Below, in pieces: positions 37,020-46,766 of a stretch of 64,000 bases of DNA; position 1 is the stretch's first letter; each line of letters begins with the position of its first letter. A model generated the notes under the pieces. That model was not told where the DNA came from. It searched no databases and saw only the letters and a list, made by a program, of their open reading frames with translations. Where the stretch lies: contig NZ_JAUZDX010000015.1 of the NCBI RefSeq assembly GCF_030704685.1, forward strand, positions 118,376-182,375, read 5' to 3'. Made by a program: the position numbers and the translations under genes. This stretch comes from Acidovorax sp. A1169. Its GTDB lineage: Bacteria; Pseudomonadota; Gammaproteobacteria; Burkholderiales; Burkholderiaceae_C.

Positions 37020-37565
37020 TCAAGCCATCGAATAGCCCGAACCGCCCCGACGCCCACCCTTGAGATGCCGCCCCAGCAGCACCAGCATCACCAGCCCAAA
37101 CCCCACAAAGCAGACAAACGACCAGTTGGCAATCGAGCCACCCAGAAACGTCCAGTCAATCGCCGCGCAGTCCCCCGAGCCGCGGAAGATCATGGGGATG
37201 GCGCGGCTGATGGGGTAGTTTTCGATCATGCCGTAGAAGTCGCGGCCGCAGGTGGCGACCTCGGGCGGGTACCACTGCAGCCAGCTCTGGCGGGCGGCGA
37301 CGAAGGCGCCGAAGCCGGCGATGAGGACGGCGACGCCGGCCAGCGACATCCACCAGCCGCGCGAATTCCGTGCAGCGGCCAGGCCCGTGAAGATGGCCAC
37401 GCCGATCAGCGCATAGCGCTGCACGATGCACATGGGGCAAGGCTCCAGCCCCACCACATGCTGCAGGTACATGCCGAAGGCCAGCATGGCCACGCAGGCC
37501 AGGCTGATCAGCCCGAGGATGCGGCGCGGCGCGTTATCAATCCAGTTCAACACCATTCTTGTCAT
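37020..37565 (-). CDS. dsbB: Disulfide bond formation protein DsbB
   Basis: Encodes 181 residues (an ATG at 37556 would shorten it by three). Four membrane helices are evident. The first redox pair is LEPCPMCIVQRY, the second pair is the ATCGRD and SGDCAA cysteines in the periplasmic loop. DsbB reoxidises DsbA by passing electrons to ubiquinone. It lies downstream of the sulfate transporter operon but is separated from it by 165 bp with a long hairpin, so its own promoter is likely. Confidence 0.94.
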   Translation of the reverse strand: MTRMVLNWIDNAPRRILGLISLACVAMLAFGMYLQHVVGLEPCPMCIVQRYALIGVAIFTGLAAARNSRGWWMSLAGVAVLIAGFGAFVAARQSWLQWYPPEVATCGRDFYGMIENYPISRAIPMIFRGSGDCAAIDWTFLGGSIANWSFVCFVGFGLVMLVLLGRHLKGGRRGGSGYSMA

Positions 37566-37572
37566 CCTTGAT

Positions 37573-37673
37573 GCGAATTTGCATTCAACCGGCTAACGTC
37601 GTTGGGGAGCCTTGCCGTGCAACAGCACTGTCTGCGGCTCCCCGCCTAGTTATCCGATTGAATGCCAATCCGC
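37573..37673. repeat. Long imperfect palindrome (attC-like or MITE-like hairpin)
   Basis: Left arm 37573-37611 and right arm 37636-37673 pair over about 38 bp with few mismatches: an outer block (GCATTCAACCGGCTAAC with GTTATCCGATTGAATGC), an unpaired patch of 5-6 nt, and an inner block GGGGAGCC/GGCTCCCC. The 24-nt loop holds a small GTGC-AACA-GCAC hairpin. Two stem blocks with a central bubble recall folded integron attC sites, but the boxes GGCTAAC and GTTATCC match the attC consensus only partly. Confidence 0.6.
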
Positions 37674-37730
37674 TTGAGCCCCGACACCCGGCCTGCGCCG
37701 GGCGCCGCAAAGGGCATGGGGCTACAAGCG

Positions 37731-38855
37731 TCAGATGTTGGCAGCGTGGTCCAGAAAAACCCGGGCGCGGCGTGGTGTCACCACCAGCGTCTCACCCTCC
37801 TTGAAACCCATCTCCCGGAACTGCTGCGCGGGGATCTGCGCCTCGATCAGCATTTCGGGATTCGAATTGTCCGCTGGTTTGTGATCGTCGGATGGAATAA
37901 GTTCCAGCCGCGCGATGGGCCCGACCACGATGGCGCGGCTCAGTTGCGCCACGATGCCGCGCGGGCGGCCTGCGGCGTCGATGCCGGCGCCGGGGGCGTA
38001 GCGCTGCACGTCCAGGTCGTGCGGGCGCACATAGGCAAAGGCCTTGGTGTCCTGCGCGTCGGCGTGCTCGGGGGCGTCGAGCTGCATGCCGTCCAGGTGC
38101 ACCAGGCCCTCGTGCGCGCGGCCCTGGAACAGGTTCACGTCGCCCAAAAAGCCGTAGACAAATGGGCTGGCCGGGTTGTCCCACACCTGCTGGGGCGAGC
38201 CGCTCTGCTCGATGCGGCCCTGGTTGATGACCACCACGCGGTCGGCCACTTCGAGCGCTTCTTCCTGGTCATGGGTCACGAAGATGCTGGTCACGTGCAG
38301 TTCGTCGTGCAGGCGGCGCAGCCAGCGGCGCAGCTCTTTGCGCACCTTGGCGTCCAGGGCGCCAAACGGCTCGTCGAGCAGCAGCACCTTGGGCTCCACC
38401 GCCAGGGCGCGGGCCAGGGCGATGCGCTGGCGCTGGCCGCCCGACAGCTGCGAGGGGTGGCGCTCGGCCAGCCAGTCGAGCTGAACCAGCTTGAGCAGGT
38501 CGGTGACCTTTTTCTTGATCTGGGCCTCGCTCGGGCGTTCGCTGCGGGGCTTGACGCGCAGGCCGAAGGCCACGTTCTCGAACACCGTCATGTGGCGGAA
38601 CAGCGCATAGTGCTGGAACACGAAGCCCACGTTGCGCTCGCGCACGTGGACGTCGGTGGTGTCCTCGCCCGAGAAGTGGATGGTGCCCACATCGGCCGTC
38701 TCCAGCCCCGCGATGATGCGCAAGAGCGTGGTCTTGCCGCAGCCCGAGGGGCCGAGCAGCGCGATCAGCTCGCCCGAGGCGATGTCCAGGCTCACGTCGC
38801 GCAGGGCATGGAAGTCGCCGAACTGCTTGCTGACGTTGCGAATTTCGATACTCAT
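37731..38855 (-). CDS. cysA: Sulfate/thiosulfate ABC transporter ATP-binding protein
   Basis: Encodes 374 residues from the ATG at 38855. Walker A is GPSGCGKT, the signature is LSGGQRQR and Walker B is [11 protein letters not shown], followed by the HDQEEALE switch. A TOBE-like regulatory domain forms the C-terminal third. It drives uptake of sulfate and thiosulfate through the CysT-CysW channel. It is the last gene of sbp-cysT-cysW-cysA, 19 bp after cysW. Confidence 0.95.
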   Translation of the reverse strand: MSIEIRNVSKQFGDFHALRDVSLDIASGELIALLGPSGCGKTTLLRIIAGLETADVGTIHFSGEDTTDVHVRERNVGFVFQHYALFRHMTVFENVAFGLRVKPRSERPSEAQIKKKVTDLLKLVQLDWLAERHPSQLSGGQRQRIALARALAVEPKVLLLDEPFGALDAKVRKELRRWLRRLHDELHVTSIFVTHDQEEALEVADRVVVINQGRIEQSGSPQQVWDNPASPFVYGFLGDVNLFQGRAHEGLVHLDGMQLDAPEHADAQDTKAFAYVRPHDLDVQRYAPGAGIDAAGRPRGIVAQLSRAIVVGPIARLELIPSDDHKPADNSNPEMLIEAQIPAQQFREMGFKEGETLVVTPRRARVFLDHAANI

Positions 38856-38874
38856 GGTGTGCTTTCTTCTTCCT

Positions 38875-39789
38875 TCAGCGCGCAGAGGGAGCAATGGCGG
38901 GCGCGGGGCGCTCGGGCGGCAGCTCGGCTGCGGCCTTCATTTGCTGCTCGTTGCGCCACTCGGCAATCGACTTGATGACCAGGGTGACGAGCGCCAGCAG
39001 CGCCAGCAGCGAGGCGGCGGCGAAGGCCGCGACCGACTGGTACTCGTTGTAGAGGATTTCCACATGCAGCGGGATGGTGTTGGTCTGCCCGCGGATGTGG
39101 CCCGAGACCACCGACACCGCGCCGAACTCGCCCATGGCGCGGGCGTTGCACAAAATCACCCCGTACAGCAGGCCCCACTTGATGTTGGGCAGCGTGACGT
39201 ACCAGAAGGTCTGCCAGCCGGTGGCGCCGAGCACGATGGCGGCCTGCTCCTCGTCGTTGCCCTGGGCCTGCATCAGCGGGATCAGCTCGCGCGCGATGAA
39301 GGGGAAGGTCACGAACACGGTGGCCAGCACGATGCCCGGCACGGCGAAGATGATCTTGATGTCGTGCGCCTGCAGCCAGGGGCCGAACCAGCCCTGCGCG
39401 CCGAACATCAGCACGTAGACCAGGCCGGCCACCACGGGCGATACAGAGAACGGCAGGTCCACCAGCGTGGTCAAAAAGGCCTTGCCGCGGAACTCGTACT
39501 TGGCAATGCACCAAGCGGCCGCCACGCCGAACACCAGGTTCAGCGGCACGGCGATGAGCGCGGTGATCAGCGTGAGCTTGATGGCTGACCAGGCATCGGG
39601 CTCGCGCAGGCCGTCGAGGTAGGCGCCAAAGCCCTTGCGCAGCGCTTCGGCGAACACCGCGGCCAGCGGCAGCACCAGGAACAGCAGCATGAAGAGCAGC
39701 GCCACGGTGATCAGCGTGTAGCGCACCCAGGGCGCTTCGGTCGTGCCGGCGCGGGCGCGGCGCACCGTGCGGGAGTTCGCACCGCTCAT
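38875..39789 (-). CDS. cysW: Sulfate ABC transporter permease CysW
   Basis: Encodes 304 residues with six predicted membrane helices. The cytoplasmic permease loop is [24 protein letters not shown], the EAA motif that contacts CysA. FARMGEFG-like conserved residues appear as [18 protein letters not shown]. It overlaps cysT by 4 bp, so the subunits are translationally coupled. Confidence 0.95.
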   Translation of the reverse strand: MSGANSRTVRRARAGTTEAPWVRYTLITVALLFMLLFLVLPLAAVFAEALRKGFGAYLDGLREPDAWSAIKLTLITALIAVPLNLVFGVAAAWCIAKYEFRGKAFLTTLVDLPFSVSPVVAGLVYVLMFGAQGWFGPWLQAHDIKIIFAVPGIVLATVFVTFPFIARELIPLMQAQGNDEEQAAIVLGATGWQTFWYVTLPNIKWGLLYGVILCNARAMGEFGAVSVVSGHIRGQTNTIPLHVEILYNEYQSVAAFAAASLLALLALVTLVIKSIAEWRNEQQMKAAAELPPERPAPAIAPSAR

Positions 39790-40676
39790 GATGGTGCTCC
39801 CGCATGGCGCCGCTGCCAGGCCTGCAGCGCGTTGATGACCAAGAGCAGGATGAACGAGATCACCAGCATGACCACCGCCACGGCGGTGGCTCCCGCGTAG
39901 TCGTACTGTTCGAGCTTGCCGATGATGATGAGGGGCGTGATTTCGGAAATCATGGGCATGTTGCCGGCGATGAAGATCACCGAGCCGTATTCGCCCACCG
40001 CCCGCGCGAACGCCATGGCAAAGCCGGTGAGCAGCGCGGGGGTAATGGAGGGCAGGATGACCTTGGTGAAGGTCTGCAGGCGCGTGGCGCCCAGGCAGGT
40101 GGCGGCTTCTTCCAGCTCTTTCTCGGCATCTTCGAGCACCGGCTGCACCGTGCGCACCACAAAGGGCAGGCCGATGAAGATCAGCGCGATCACAATGCCT
40201 GCGGGCTTGAAGGCCAGCTGGATGCCCAGCGGCTCCAGGTACTGCCCCACCCAGCCGTTGCTGGCCAAGAGCGCGGTGAGCGAGATGCCGGCCACGGCCG
40301 TGGGCAGTGCAAACGGCAGGTCCACCAGCGCATCGACGATCTTCTTGCCGGGAAACTTGTAGCGCACCAGCACCCAGGCGATGAGCAGGCCGAAGAACAG
40401 GTTGACGAGGGCCGCGATGAACGATGCGCCGAAGGTCAGCCGGTACGAGGCCATCACGCGCGGTGCGCTGATGGCGGCCCAGAACTGCTCCCAGGTGAGG
40501 GTGAAGGTCTTGAAGATCAGTGCCGACAGCGGGATCAGCACGATGATGCTCAGGTAGAAGAGCGTGTAGCCCAGCGTCAGGCCAAAGCCGGGCAGCACCC
40601 GCTTGGGCGCACGCCGGCCGGCCGGCGCAGGGGCCGTCATGGCACCCCGCGCGGCCACAGAGGTCGCAGCGGTCAT
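39786..40676 (-). CDS. cysT: Sulfate ABC transporter permease CysT
   Basis: Encodes 296 residues with six predicted membrane helices. The EAA loop reads [24 protein letters not shown], and the family motif [19 protein letters not shown] is present. It forms the channel with CysW. It follows sbp by 3 bp and overlaps cysW by 4 bp. The symbol cysU is also used. Confidence 0.95.
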   Translation of the reverse strand: MTAATSVAARGAMTAPAPAGRRAPKRVLPGFGLTLGYTLFYLSIIVLIPLSALIFKTFTLTWEQFWAAISAPRVMASYRLTFGASFIAALVNLFFGLLIAWVLVRYKFPGKKIVDALVDLPFALPTAVAGISLTALLASNGWVGQYLEPLGIQLAFKPAGIVIALIFIGLPFVVRTVQPVLEDAEKELEEAATCLGATRLQTFTKVILPSITPALLTGFAMAFARAVGEYGSVIFIAGNMPMISEITPLIIIGKLEQYDYAGATAVAVVMLVISFILLLVINALQAWQRRHAGAPS

Positions 40677-40679
40677 GGC

Positions 40680-41684
40680 TTACTTGGCGCCGGGCGTGTA
40701 GAGCTTGTCGAACTGGCCGCCGTCGTTGAAGTGCACCTTCTGTGCATCGCTGAGCGAACCGAAGTACTTGGCCACGGTGAACTGCTTCAGGGGCTTGAAG
40801 GTGGCGGCGTACTTCTTGAGCACGGTTTCAGAACGGGGGCGGATGGCGTGCTTGGCCGCGATCTCCTGGGCTTCTTCGGAGTACAGGTAATCGAGGTAGG
40901 CCTTGGCCAGTGCGGCCGTGCCCTTCTTCGCCACGGTGCGCTCGACCACGGCAATGGGGTTCTCGGCCACCACGCTCACCGACGGGTAGACGGCATCGAC
41001 CTTGCCGGCGCCGAACTCGCGGTCGATGGAGACGACTTCGGATTCGAAGGTGATCAGCACGTCGCCCTGGTTGCGCTGCAGGAAGGTGGCGGTGGCATCG
41101 CGCCCGCCCTTGGCCAGGATGGGCACGTTCTTGTACAGCTTGCCCACGAACTCGGCGGCCTGCTCTTCGGTGCCGCCCTTCTCGCGGATGGCGCCCCAGG
41201 CGGCCAGGTAGGCATAGCGGCCGTTGCCGCCGGTCTTGGGGTTGACCACGATGACCTGCACGCCGGGCTTGATCAGGTCTTCCCAGTCCTTGATGCCCTT
41301 GGGGTTGCCGTTGCGCACCAGGAACAGCATGGTCGAGGTGGTGGGCGATGCGTCGTTGGGGAATTTCTTGGACCAGTCCTTGGCCACCACGCCGCTGTCG
41401 GCGAGGAACTGCACGTCGGTGGTGGTGTTCATGGTGACCACATCGGCCGCCAGGCCGTCGTTCACGGCGCGCGCCTGGGCGCTGGAGCCGGCGTGCGACT
41501 GGTCGATCTTGACGTCCTTGCCGGTGGTCTTCTTGTAGTGCGCGGTGAAGGCGGCGTTGTAGTCCTTGTAGAACTCACGCGCCACGTCGTACGACACGTT
41601 GAGCAGCGAGTCCTGGGCCAGCGCCATGCCACTGGCGGTGAGCGCCAGAGTGGCCAGAAGAGTCTTGAGTTTCAAAGAAGTCAT
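40680..41684 (-). CDS. sbp: Sulfate-binding periplasmic protein
   Basis: Encodes 334 residues. A signal peptide ends at SGMALAQ. The mature protein starts [19 protein letters not shown] and contains [25 protein letters not shown] and [17 protein letters not shown], conserved sulfate-contact regions of Sbp/CysP. It delivers sulfate to CysTWA. It is the first gene of its operon and has the shared sulfur-type promoter element 52-71 bp upstream of the start codon. Confidence 0.95.
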   Translation of the reverse strand: MTSLKLKTLLATLALTASGMALAQDSLLNVSYDVAREFYKDYNAAFTAHYKKTTGKDVKIDQSHAGSSAQARAVNDGLAADVVTMNTTTDVQFLADSGVVAKDWSKKFPNDASPTTSTMLFLVRNGNPKGIKDWEDLIKPGVQVIVVNPKTGGNGRYAYLAAWGAIREKGGTEEQAAEFVGKLYKNVPILAKGGRDATATFLQRNQGDVLITFESEVVSIDREFGAGKVDAVYPSVSVVAENPIAVVERTVAKKGTAALAKAYLDYLYSEEAQEIAAKHAIRPRSETVLKKYAATFKPLKQFTVAKYFGSLSDAQKVHFNDGGQFDKLYTPGAK

Positions 41685-41720
41685 GTGGCGTAGCCTGTTG
41701 GATAAAACTGGAGATGCCCC

Positions 41721-41755
41721 ATTGTGCGCAATGCGCTTTAAAACTCAAAAGAATA
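41721..41755 (-). promoter_or_regulatory. Sulfur-type promoter element of sbp-cysTWA (site A)
   Basis: On the minus strand TATTCTTTTGAGTTTTAAAG (41736-41755) contains TTGAGT (41743-41748), with CACAAT (41721-41726) exactly 16 nt downstream. The same layout recurs at three other places in the window. AT-rich sequence lies upstream, as at CysB-type activator sites. Confidence 0.75.
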
Positions 41756-41822
41756 CATTTTTGTTAATTAAGCTGTTTTTGGAATATAGAAACGAAAAGG
41801 CCCGTGCAGCAAGCCCGCAGCC

Positions 41823-42404
41823 TCAGGCCGTGGCCTGCAAGGCAGCTGGTGAGGGGGCCGGCGCCCCTACCCCGCCCTGCTCGCCCGTCAGCGACTGCAG
41901 CAGCGCCCAGCCCAGAGGCCATTCGCCATGGCCCGATTCCACGTTGATGTGCCCAGCCTGCTGCATGCGCACGAACTCGCTTCCCCAGGCGCGGGCGTAG
42001 GCTCCGGCCAGGCGAATGGGGCAGTACGGGTCGTTGCTGCTGGCCACCACCACGCTGCGGTAAGGCAGTTGCGCGTAGGGCACGGGTGCAAAGTCGTTGA
42101 GGATGGCGCGGCGCTCCGGGTCGGCAGGCGCCACCAGCAGCGCCCCGTGGATGCGCGCCGCTGCTTCGGGCCCCAGGTGCGTGGTGGCGATGCAGCCCAG
42201 GCTGTGCGCCACGATCACCACCGGGTGCGGGGCGGCCAGCACGGTCTTTTCGAGCGTGCCGACCCAGGCGTTGCGGGTGGGGGTGATCCAGTCGTCCTGC
42301 ACCACGCGGCGCGCCTGCGGCAACCGTTCGGTCCACAGGCTTTGCCAGTGGCCGGGGCCGGAGTCGCGCCAGCCGGGGACGATGATGATGGAAGTGGGGT
42401 TCAC
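41823..42404 (-). CDS. RBBP9/YdeN family alpha/beta hydrolase
   Basis: Encodes 193 residues. The N-terminus IIIVPGWRDSGPGHWQSLW is typical of RBBP9-like serine hydrolases. The nucleophile elbow is AHSLGC with S68, and the late histidine lies in QAGHINVESGHGEW. The substrate is unknown. It follows the 1-Cys peroxiredoxin gene by 46 bp on the same strand, so it may share that gene's sulfur-type promoter. Confidence 0.88.
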   Translation of the reverse strand: MNPTSIIIVPGWRDSGPGHWQSLWTERLPQARRVVQDDWITPTRNAWVGTLEKTVLAAPHPVVIVAHSLGCIATTHLGPEAAARIHGALLVAPADPERRAILNDFAPVPYAQLPYRSVVVASSNDPYCPIRLAGAYARAWGSEFVRMQQAGHINVESGHGEWPLGWALLQSLTGEQGGVGAPAPSPAALQATA

Positions 42405-42450
42405 AGGTGTACCGCCTGGCGCGGCCCTCGCGGGCCGCAGCCGGGCTTGC

Positions 42451-43092
42451 CTACTTGTTGGGCTGGGGCGTGATGCGCAGGTAGGGGCGCACGGCCTTGA
42501 AGCCCTTGGGGAAGCGCTGGGCGATCTCGGCCGGGTCTTGCAGGCTGGGCACGATGATCACGTCGTCGCCGTCCTTCCAGTTGGCGGGCGTGGCCACCTT
42601 GTGGCTGTCGGTGAGCTGCAGCGAGTCGATCACGCGCAGGATCTCGTCGAAATTGCGGCCCGTGCTCGCGGGGTAGGTGAAGGTGGTGCGGATGACCTTC
42701 TTGGGGTCGATGATGAACACGCTGCGCACCGTGACCGTGGTCGATGCGTTGGGGTGGATCATGTCGTACAGGTCGGCGACCTTCTTGTCCGCATCCGCCA
42801 GGATGGGGAAGTTGACGGTGGTGTTCTGCGTTTCGTTGATGTCGCCCACCCAGCGGTTGTGCGAATCGACGGGGTCCACGCTCACAGCGATGGGCTTGAC
42901 CTTGCGCTTGGCGAATTCGGTGGCCAGAGCGGCCGTCTTGCCCAGCTCGGTGGTGCACACCGGCGTGAAATCGGCAGGGTGCGAGAACAGCACTACCCAC
43001 GAGTCACCCGCCCATTCATGGAAGTGGATGGGGCCGGCGGTGGATTCCTGGGTGAAGTCGGGGGCGGTGTCGCCGAGTCGCAAAGTGGCCAT
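42451..43092 (-). CDS. 1-Cys peroxiredoxin (Prx6/LsfA-like)
   Basis: Encodes 213 residues. The peroxidatic cysteine is C46 in the motif HPADFTPVCTTE, and the long C-terminal domain (DGDDVIIVPSLQDPAEIAQRFPKGFKAVRPYLRI) marks the Prx6 subfamily. It reduces peroxides in the cytosol. LsfA of Pseudomonas, a member of this family, is induced during sulfate limitation; here the gene has the same upstream element as the sulfate transporter, which supports that kind of control. Confidence 0.92.
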   Translation of the reverse strand: MATLRLGDTAPDFTQESTAGPIHFHEWAGDSWVVLFSHPADFTPVCTTELGKTAALATEFAKRKVKPIAVSVDPVDSHNRWVGDINETQNTTVNFPILADADKKVADLYDMIHPNASTTVTVRSVFIIDPKKVIRTTFTYPASTGRNFDEILRVIDSLQLTDSHKVATPANWKDGDDVIIVPSLQDPAEIAQRFPKGFKAVRPYLRITPQPNK

Positions 43093-43122
43093 GGAGATGC
43101 TCCTTCAATGTCTGATGGAGCC

Positions 43123-43157
43123 ATTCTGCGAGCCGGTCTTTAAAACCCAAACGAATA
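43123..43157 (-). promoter_or_regulatory. Sulfur-type promoter element of the peroxiredoxin gene (site B)
   Basis: On the minus strand TATTCGTTTGGGTTTTAAAG (43138-43157) contains TTGGGT (43145-43150), with CAGAAT (43123-43128) exactly 16 nt downstream. The start codon is about 30 nt further on, as at sites A and D. Confidence 0.72.
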
Positions 43158-43204
43158 TATTGTTCTGACTTAATCGCAAAAACGTCTATCGAAGCGCGAC
43201 AAAC

Positions 43205-43939
43205 TCAGTCTTCGTCTCCCAGCAGCCGATCCAGCCGTTCGCGGTAGTTGTTGAGGAAGTCGTGCGTCACGGCGTAGTGCTCTGTGTCCTCGAAGGCCAC
43301 TTCCGACAGGCCGGTGCCGTCGAACTGGATGATTTTGGCGTGCGGGTAAGACAGCAGGATGGGCGAGTGCGTGGCGACGATGAACTGCGACTTGTCCTCC
43401 ACCAGTTGGTGAATGGCCGAGAGCGCGGCCAGTTGGCGGTTGGGCGACAGCGCGGCTTCGGGCTCATCCAGCAGGTACAGGCCCTTGCCACGGAACTTGT
43501 GGGCCAGCAAGGACATGAAGGCCTCGCCGTGCGAGATGCCATGCAGCGAATGGGTGCCGTAGGCGTCGGGAACACCGTTGTCGTCCACGAAGGTGGCGAC
43601 GTTGAAGAAGCTTTCGGCCCGCAGAAAGTACCCATCCTTGGGTTGGCGAAAGCTCCGCGCCAGCCTGAGTGACTCATGCAGCGGAGATACGGATTTCTTG
43701 GTGCCCACCATGAAATCGCGGGTGCCACCTTGCGGGCTGTAACCCAGGGCCACCGCAATGGCTTCCAAAAGGGTGGACTTGCCCGAGCCGTTCTCTCCCA
43801 CGAAGAAGGTGACATCGGCGTGGAATTCCAGCAAACCCATCTCCCGGATGGCGGGTATGTTGTACGGGTAGCTGTCGAAATCCACCTCTGCATCGGGGCG
43901 GATGCAGACGCTCTGGAGATAGGGTTTGGCGGCAAGCAT
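43205..43939 (-). CDS. AAA ATPase of the ABC/SMC-like single-domain type
   Basis: Encodes 244 residues. Walker A is VGENGSGKST and Walker B is LYLLDEPEAALSP. The final IVATHSPILLSYPHA stretch is the H-loop region. It is a stand-alone ATP-binding protein of the RecF/AAA_21 type without a membrane partner. Similar proteins are often repair-, transport- or defence-associated, but there is no partner nuclease here. It ends just beyond the peroxiredoxin promoter and starts 30 bp after the HDOD gene, so it may be co-transcribed with the latter. Confidence 0.82.
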   Translation of the reverse strand: MLAAKPYLQSVCIRPDAEVDFDSYPYNIPAIREMGLLEFHADVTFFVGENGSGKSTLLEAIAVALGYSPQGGTRDFMVGTKKSVSPLHESLRLARSFRQPKDGYFLRAESFFNVATFVDDNGVPDAYGTHSLHGISHGEAFMSLLAHKFRGKGLYLLDEPEAALSPNRQLAALSAIHQLVEDKSQFIVATHSPILLSYPHAKIIQFDGTGLSEVAFEDTEHYAVTHDFLNNYRERLDRLLGDED

Positions 43940-43968
43940 GGTGCCGCCATGCTAACGGTCGCAACGGC

Positions 43969-44838
43969 TCAGAAGCGCACAGCCTCGAAGGCAGGATGCA
44001 ATTCGTCCACCCAGTGGTCCAGCTCTTCCTCCGACACCGCCAGGTGGTCCATGCAGGCCTGGCCGTGCTGCAGCCAGTCGCGGGTGGGTTGCAGGTTGTC
44101 GTGGTGGTTGACCAGGTACTCGGCCAGCAGGCCCAGGGCCACGAGGTGGCGCACCGTGGGGTTGAAGCGCTCGTCCTGCAGGGCCGCAAAATCGTGGTGC
44201 AGCCAGATGGCCTGGGCCACGTCGCCCGGCAGGTGCCAGGTGCGGGCCACGATGGCGCCCATCACGGCGTGGTCGGTGTGGTGGTTGGCGTTTTCGGTCT
44301 GGGTAAAGGTGCGGTCCTTGCGGGCCAGGGCCTCGGTGACGGTGGAGCCATAGCCGCGCACGGCCTTGACCAGCACCGGCATGCCCACGTGGCAGAACAG
44401 GCCGAAGCTGTAGCCCAGGCCCGGGTCGAAGCTGTAGAGCTGGCGCCCGATGTGCTCGCAGGCGATGGCGCGGCGCTGCGAGCTTTCCCAGAAATGCTCG
44501 AGCAGCGGCGAGCGCACCATGAGCGCGTTGCGCGTGATGAAGGCCGAGAGCAGCTCCACGGCCGGGTTCAGTCCGAGCACCGTGAGCGCCATGCCGATGG
44601 TCTGCACCGGCTGGGCCAGGCCGAACAAGGGGCTGTTGGCCTGGCGTATCAGGGCGGCGGCCATGGCCACGTCGGACGAGGCCAGTTGCTCCAGCGCGCC
44701 CGAGTCGAGCTCGGGCGCGGCCACGATCTGCTGCAGCCGCACCAGGGATTCCGGGCACGGCGGTATCACGATGGCCCGCACGGACGGGTGGACGCGGGCC
44801 TTCTGGAGGTGGGTGTCGATGGGGTGGGAGGTTTTCAC
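43969..44838 (-). CDS. HDOD domain protein
   Basis: Encodes 289 residues from a GTG at 44838; further upstream the frame is open but lacks family similarity. The HDOD domain runs from about residue 20 (VIPPCPESLVRLQQIVAAPELDSGALEQLASSDVAMAAALIRQANSPLFG) to about 220, ending with the HHTDHAVMGAIVARTW helix. HDOD proteins are non-catalytic relatives of HD phosphohydrolases linked to signalling and stress control. The exact role is unknown. Confidence 0.83.
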   Translation of the reverse strand: MKTSHPIDTHLQKARVHPSVRAIVIPPCPESLVRLQQIVAAPELDSGALEQLASSDVAMAAALIRQANSPLFGLAQPVQTIGMALTVLGLNPAVELLSAFITRNALMVRSPLLEHFWESSQRRAIACEHIGRQLYSFDPGLGYSFGLFCHVGMPVLVKAVRGYGSTVTEALARKDRTFTQTENANHHTDHAVMGAIVARTWHLPGDVAQAIWLHHDFAALQDERFNPTVRHLVALGLLAEYLVNHHDNLQPTRDWLQHGQACMDHLAVSEEELDHWVDELHPAFEAVRF

Positions 44839-44977
44839 GGCGCGCCCTGGGCACCTGCGCAGGGTAGCGCGCAGGCAACCGGTCAGTTGCAACTGGTTGC
44901 ATTGTGGCCTGAAAACGCCCGCTCGGCAGAGACCCGCGCGCCTGGCGGACTTCGCCACATGGCGTATTGCGCCAGTG

Positions 44978-45934
44978 TTATATACCTGCGCCGTCCAGCC
45001 CCGCTCCGCCATCGCGCGCAGTCAGGCTGTTGCGCCCCGGCATGGCCTCGCCCAGGTAGTCGAGAAAGCTGCGCACCGCTGGCGACAGCCCGCGGCGCGA
45101 GGGGAACACCGCGTGCACGATGGCCGGCGGTGGTACCCACTCGGGCAGCACGCGCACCAGGCGGCGCTCGCGCATCTCCTCGTGGCACATGTAGTCGGGC
45201 ATCCAGCCCATGCCGATACCGGCCAGCACGGCGAACTTCAGGGTCAGCAGGTCGTCGGCCACGTAGCGCGGGGTGTGGTGCACCACCTGGTGCGCGCCGC
45301 CGGGCCCCATCAGGTTCAGGGTGGCGCGGCCATCGGGGGCCGACATGGCCACGCTGTCCATGCGGGAGAGGTCTTCGAGCGTGGTGGGAGTGCCCTGGCG
45401 TATCAGCAAATCAGGGCTGGCCACTAGGATGGTGCTGGTCATGTCCAGGCGCTTGACGACCATGCTGCCGCTGTCCTCCAGCGAGGGGCGCACGCGCAGG
45501 GCCACGTCGATGCCCTCCTCCACCACGTTCACGGCGCGGTTGCTGACCATCATGTCCACCCGCACCTCGGGGTAGCGCGCCAGGAAGGAGGGCATCATCT
45601 CGGCCAGCACGGTCTGCGCCAGGGTCACCGGGCAGCTCACGCGCACGGTGCCGCGCGGCACGGTCTGCACCTGGGCCACGGTGTCGGCCGCGGCCTGGGC
45701 CGACTCGCGCATGGCCTGGCAGTGCCGCAGGTAGGCCTCGCCCACCTCGGTCAGCGAGAGCTTGCGCGTGGTGCGCTGCAGCAGGCGCACACCCAGTTGT
45801 GCCTCCAGGTCCGACACGCGGCGCGACAGGCGCGATTTGGGAATGCCCAGGGCGCGGCCGGCGGCGGCAAAGCCACCGCGCTCGACCACCTCGGCGAAAT
45901 ACAGCATGTCGTTGAGGTCTTGCATAAAATACAT
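44978..45934 (-). CDS. LysR-type transcriptional regulator
   Basis: Encodes 318 residues (an ATG at 45925 would remove MYF). The HTH domain reads [59 protein letters not shown], typical of the CrgA/AaeR-like branch of LysR proteins. It is divergent from the azoreductase gene, which is its likely target. Regulators in this branch often respond to aromatic or quinone compounds. Confidence 0.9.
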   Translation of the reverse strand: MYFMQDLNDMLYFAEVVERGGFAAAGRALGIPKSRLSRRVSDLEAQLGVRLLQRTTRKLSLTEVGEAYLRHCQAMRESAQAAADTVAQVQTVPRGTVRVSCPVTLAQTVLAEMMPSFLARYPEVRVDMMVSNRAVNVVEEGIDVALRVRPSLEDSGSMVVKRLDMTSTILVASPDLLIRQGTPTTLEDLSRMDSVAMSAPDGRATLNLMGPGGAHQVVHHTPRYVADDLLTLKFAVLAGIGMGWMPDYMCHEEMRERRLVRVLPEWVPPPAIVHAVFPSRRGLSPAVRSFLDYLGEAMPGRNSLTARDGGAGLDGAGI

Positions 45935-45943
45935 CGTTCTACT

Positions 45944-45959
45944 GATAGGACAATCTATC
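45944..45959. promoter_or_regulatory. Candidate LysR operator between lysR and azoR
   Basis: GATAG-GACAAT-CTATC is a perfect dyad (5-bp arms, 6-nt centre) in the 115-bp divergent gap, 10 bp upstream of the regulator start. Its position suits autoregulation and activation of azoR. Confidence 0.45.
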
Positions 45960-46049
45960 GCAAGTTCAATACCTTATCAACAAATGAGTGCGTCTCCACA
46001 ATTCACCCATGGCCACACGCTGTGGCTACCACCCACAGGAGATTCCCTC

Positions 46050-46694
46050 ATGCAACTGCTTCACATCGACTCGGCCATCACCGGCGAACAATCCGTTTCG
46101 CGCGAACTCACCAAGCGCATCGTCGCCGCCTGGAAGGCCGGCCACGCCAACACCACGGTGCAGTACCTGGACGTGGCTGCTCAGGCACCTGCCCACTTCA
46201 CGGCCGACGCCATGGGTTTTCGCACCGGACAGGAAGCCTCGACCGATGTGCAACGCACTGAAAACGCCCTGTCCGAAGCCCTGGTGAGCCAGTTCCTGGC
46301 GGCCGACGTGATCGTGATCGGCGCCCCGCTGTACAACTTCACCATCCCCAGCCAGCTTAAGGCCTGGATCGACCGCGTGGCGCAGATCGGCCGCACCTTC
46401 AAGTACACCGACAAGGGCCCCGTGGGCCTGGCCGGCGGCAAGACGGTGATCGTGGCATCGAGCCGCGGCGGCGTGTACTCCACCAGCGAAGGTGGCCAGG
46501 CCATGGAACACCAGGAAAGTTACCTGAAGGTCGTTTTCGGCTTCTTCGGCATCACCGACGTGCGCTTTGTGCGTGCCGAAGGCGTGGGCATGGGCCCTGA
46601 CGCCAAGGCCCTGGCCTTTGCCAATGCCGACAAGGACATCGCCGCACAAACCGCCGTGCCTGCCAACCAGCCACAAGTGGCACAAGCAGCCTGA
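46050..46694 (+). CDS. azoR: FMN-dependent NADH-azoreductase (quinone reductase)
   Basis: Encodes 214 residues from the ATG at 46050. It has the flavodoxin-like fold: an N-terminal [22 protein letters not shown] phosphate loop, [26 protein letters not shown] flavin loop and [12 protein letters not shown]. AzoR-type enzymes reduce azo bonds and quinones by two-electron transfer from NAD(P)H. A divergent LysR gene is probably the regulator. The gene ends at a strong terminator. Confidence 0.93.
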   Translation: MQLLHIDSAITGEQSVSRELTKRIVAAWKAGHANTTVQYLDVAAQAPAHFTADAMGFRTGQEASTDVQRTENALSEALVSQFLAADVIVIGAPLYNFTIPSQLKAWIDRVAQIGRTFKYTDKGPVGLAGGKTVIVASSRGGVYSTSEGGQAMEHQESYLKVVFGFFGITDVRFVRAEGVGMGPDAKALAFANADKDIAAQTAVPANQPQVAQAA

Positions 46695-46718
46695 TCCGGC
46701 CAACGGTTCACACAGCAA

Positions 46719-46746
46719 AACGCCGCCTCAAAGGGCGGCGTTTTTT
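46719..46746. terminator. Terminator between azoR and the flavin reductase gene
   Basis: AACGCCGCC pairs with GGCGGCGTT (9 bp) and is followed by six T residues on the plus strand. Four A residues upstream give a T tail on the minus strand too, so it can serve both convergent genes. Confidence 0.88.
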
Positions 46747-46766
46747 ATGGTGCGTTCAGAAGAAGC

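Noticed and set aside
37573..37673. True integron attC site
   Set aside because: R-box consensus is met only partly and no integrase or cassette array is visible; kept only as a hairpin feature.
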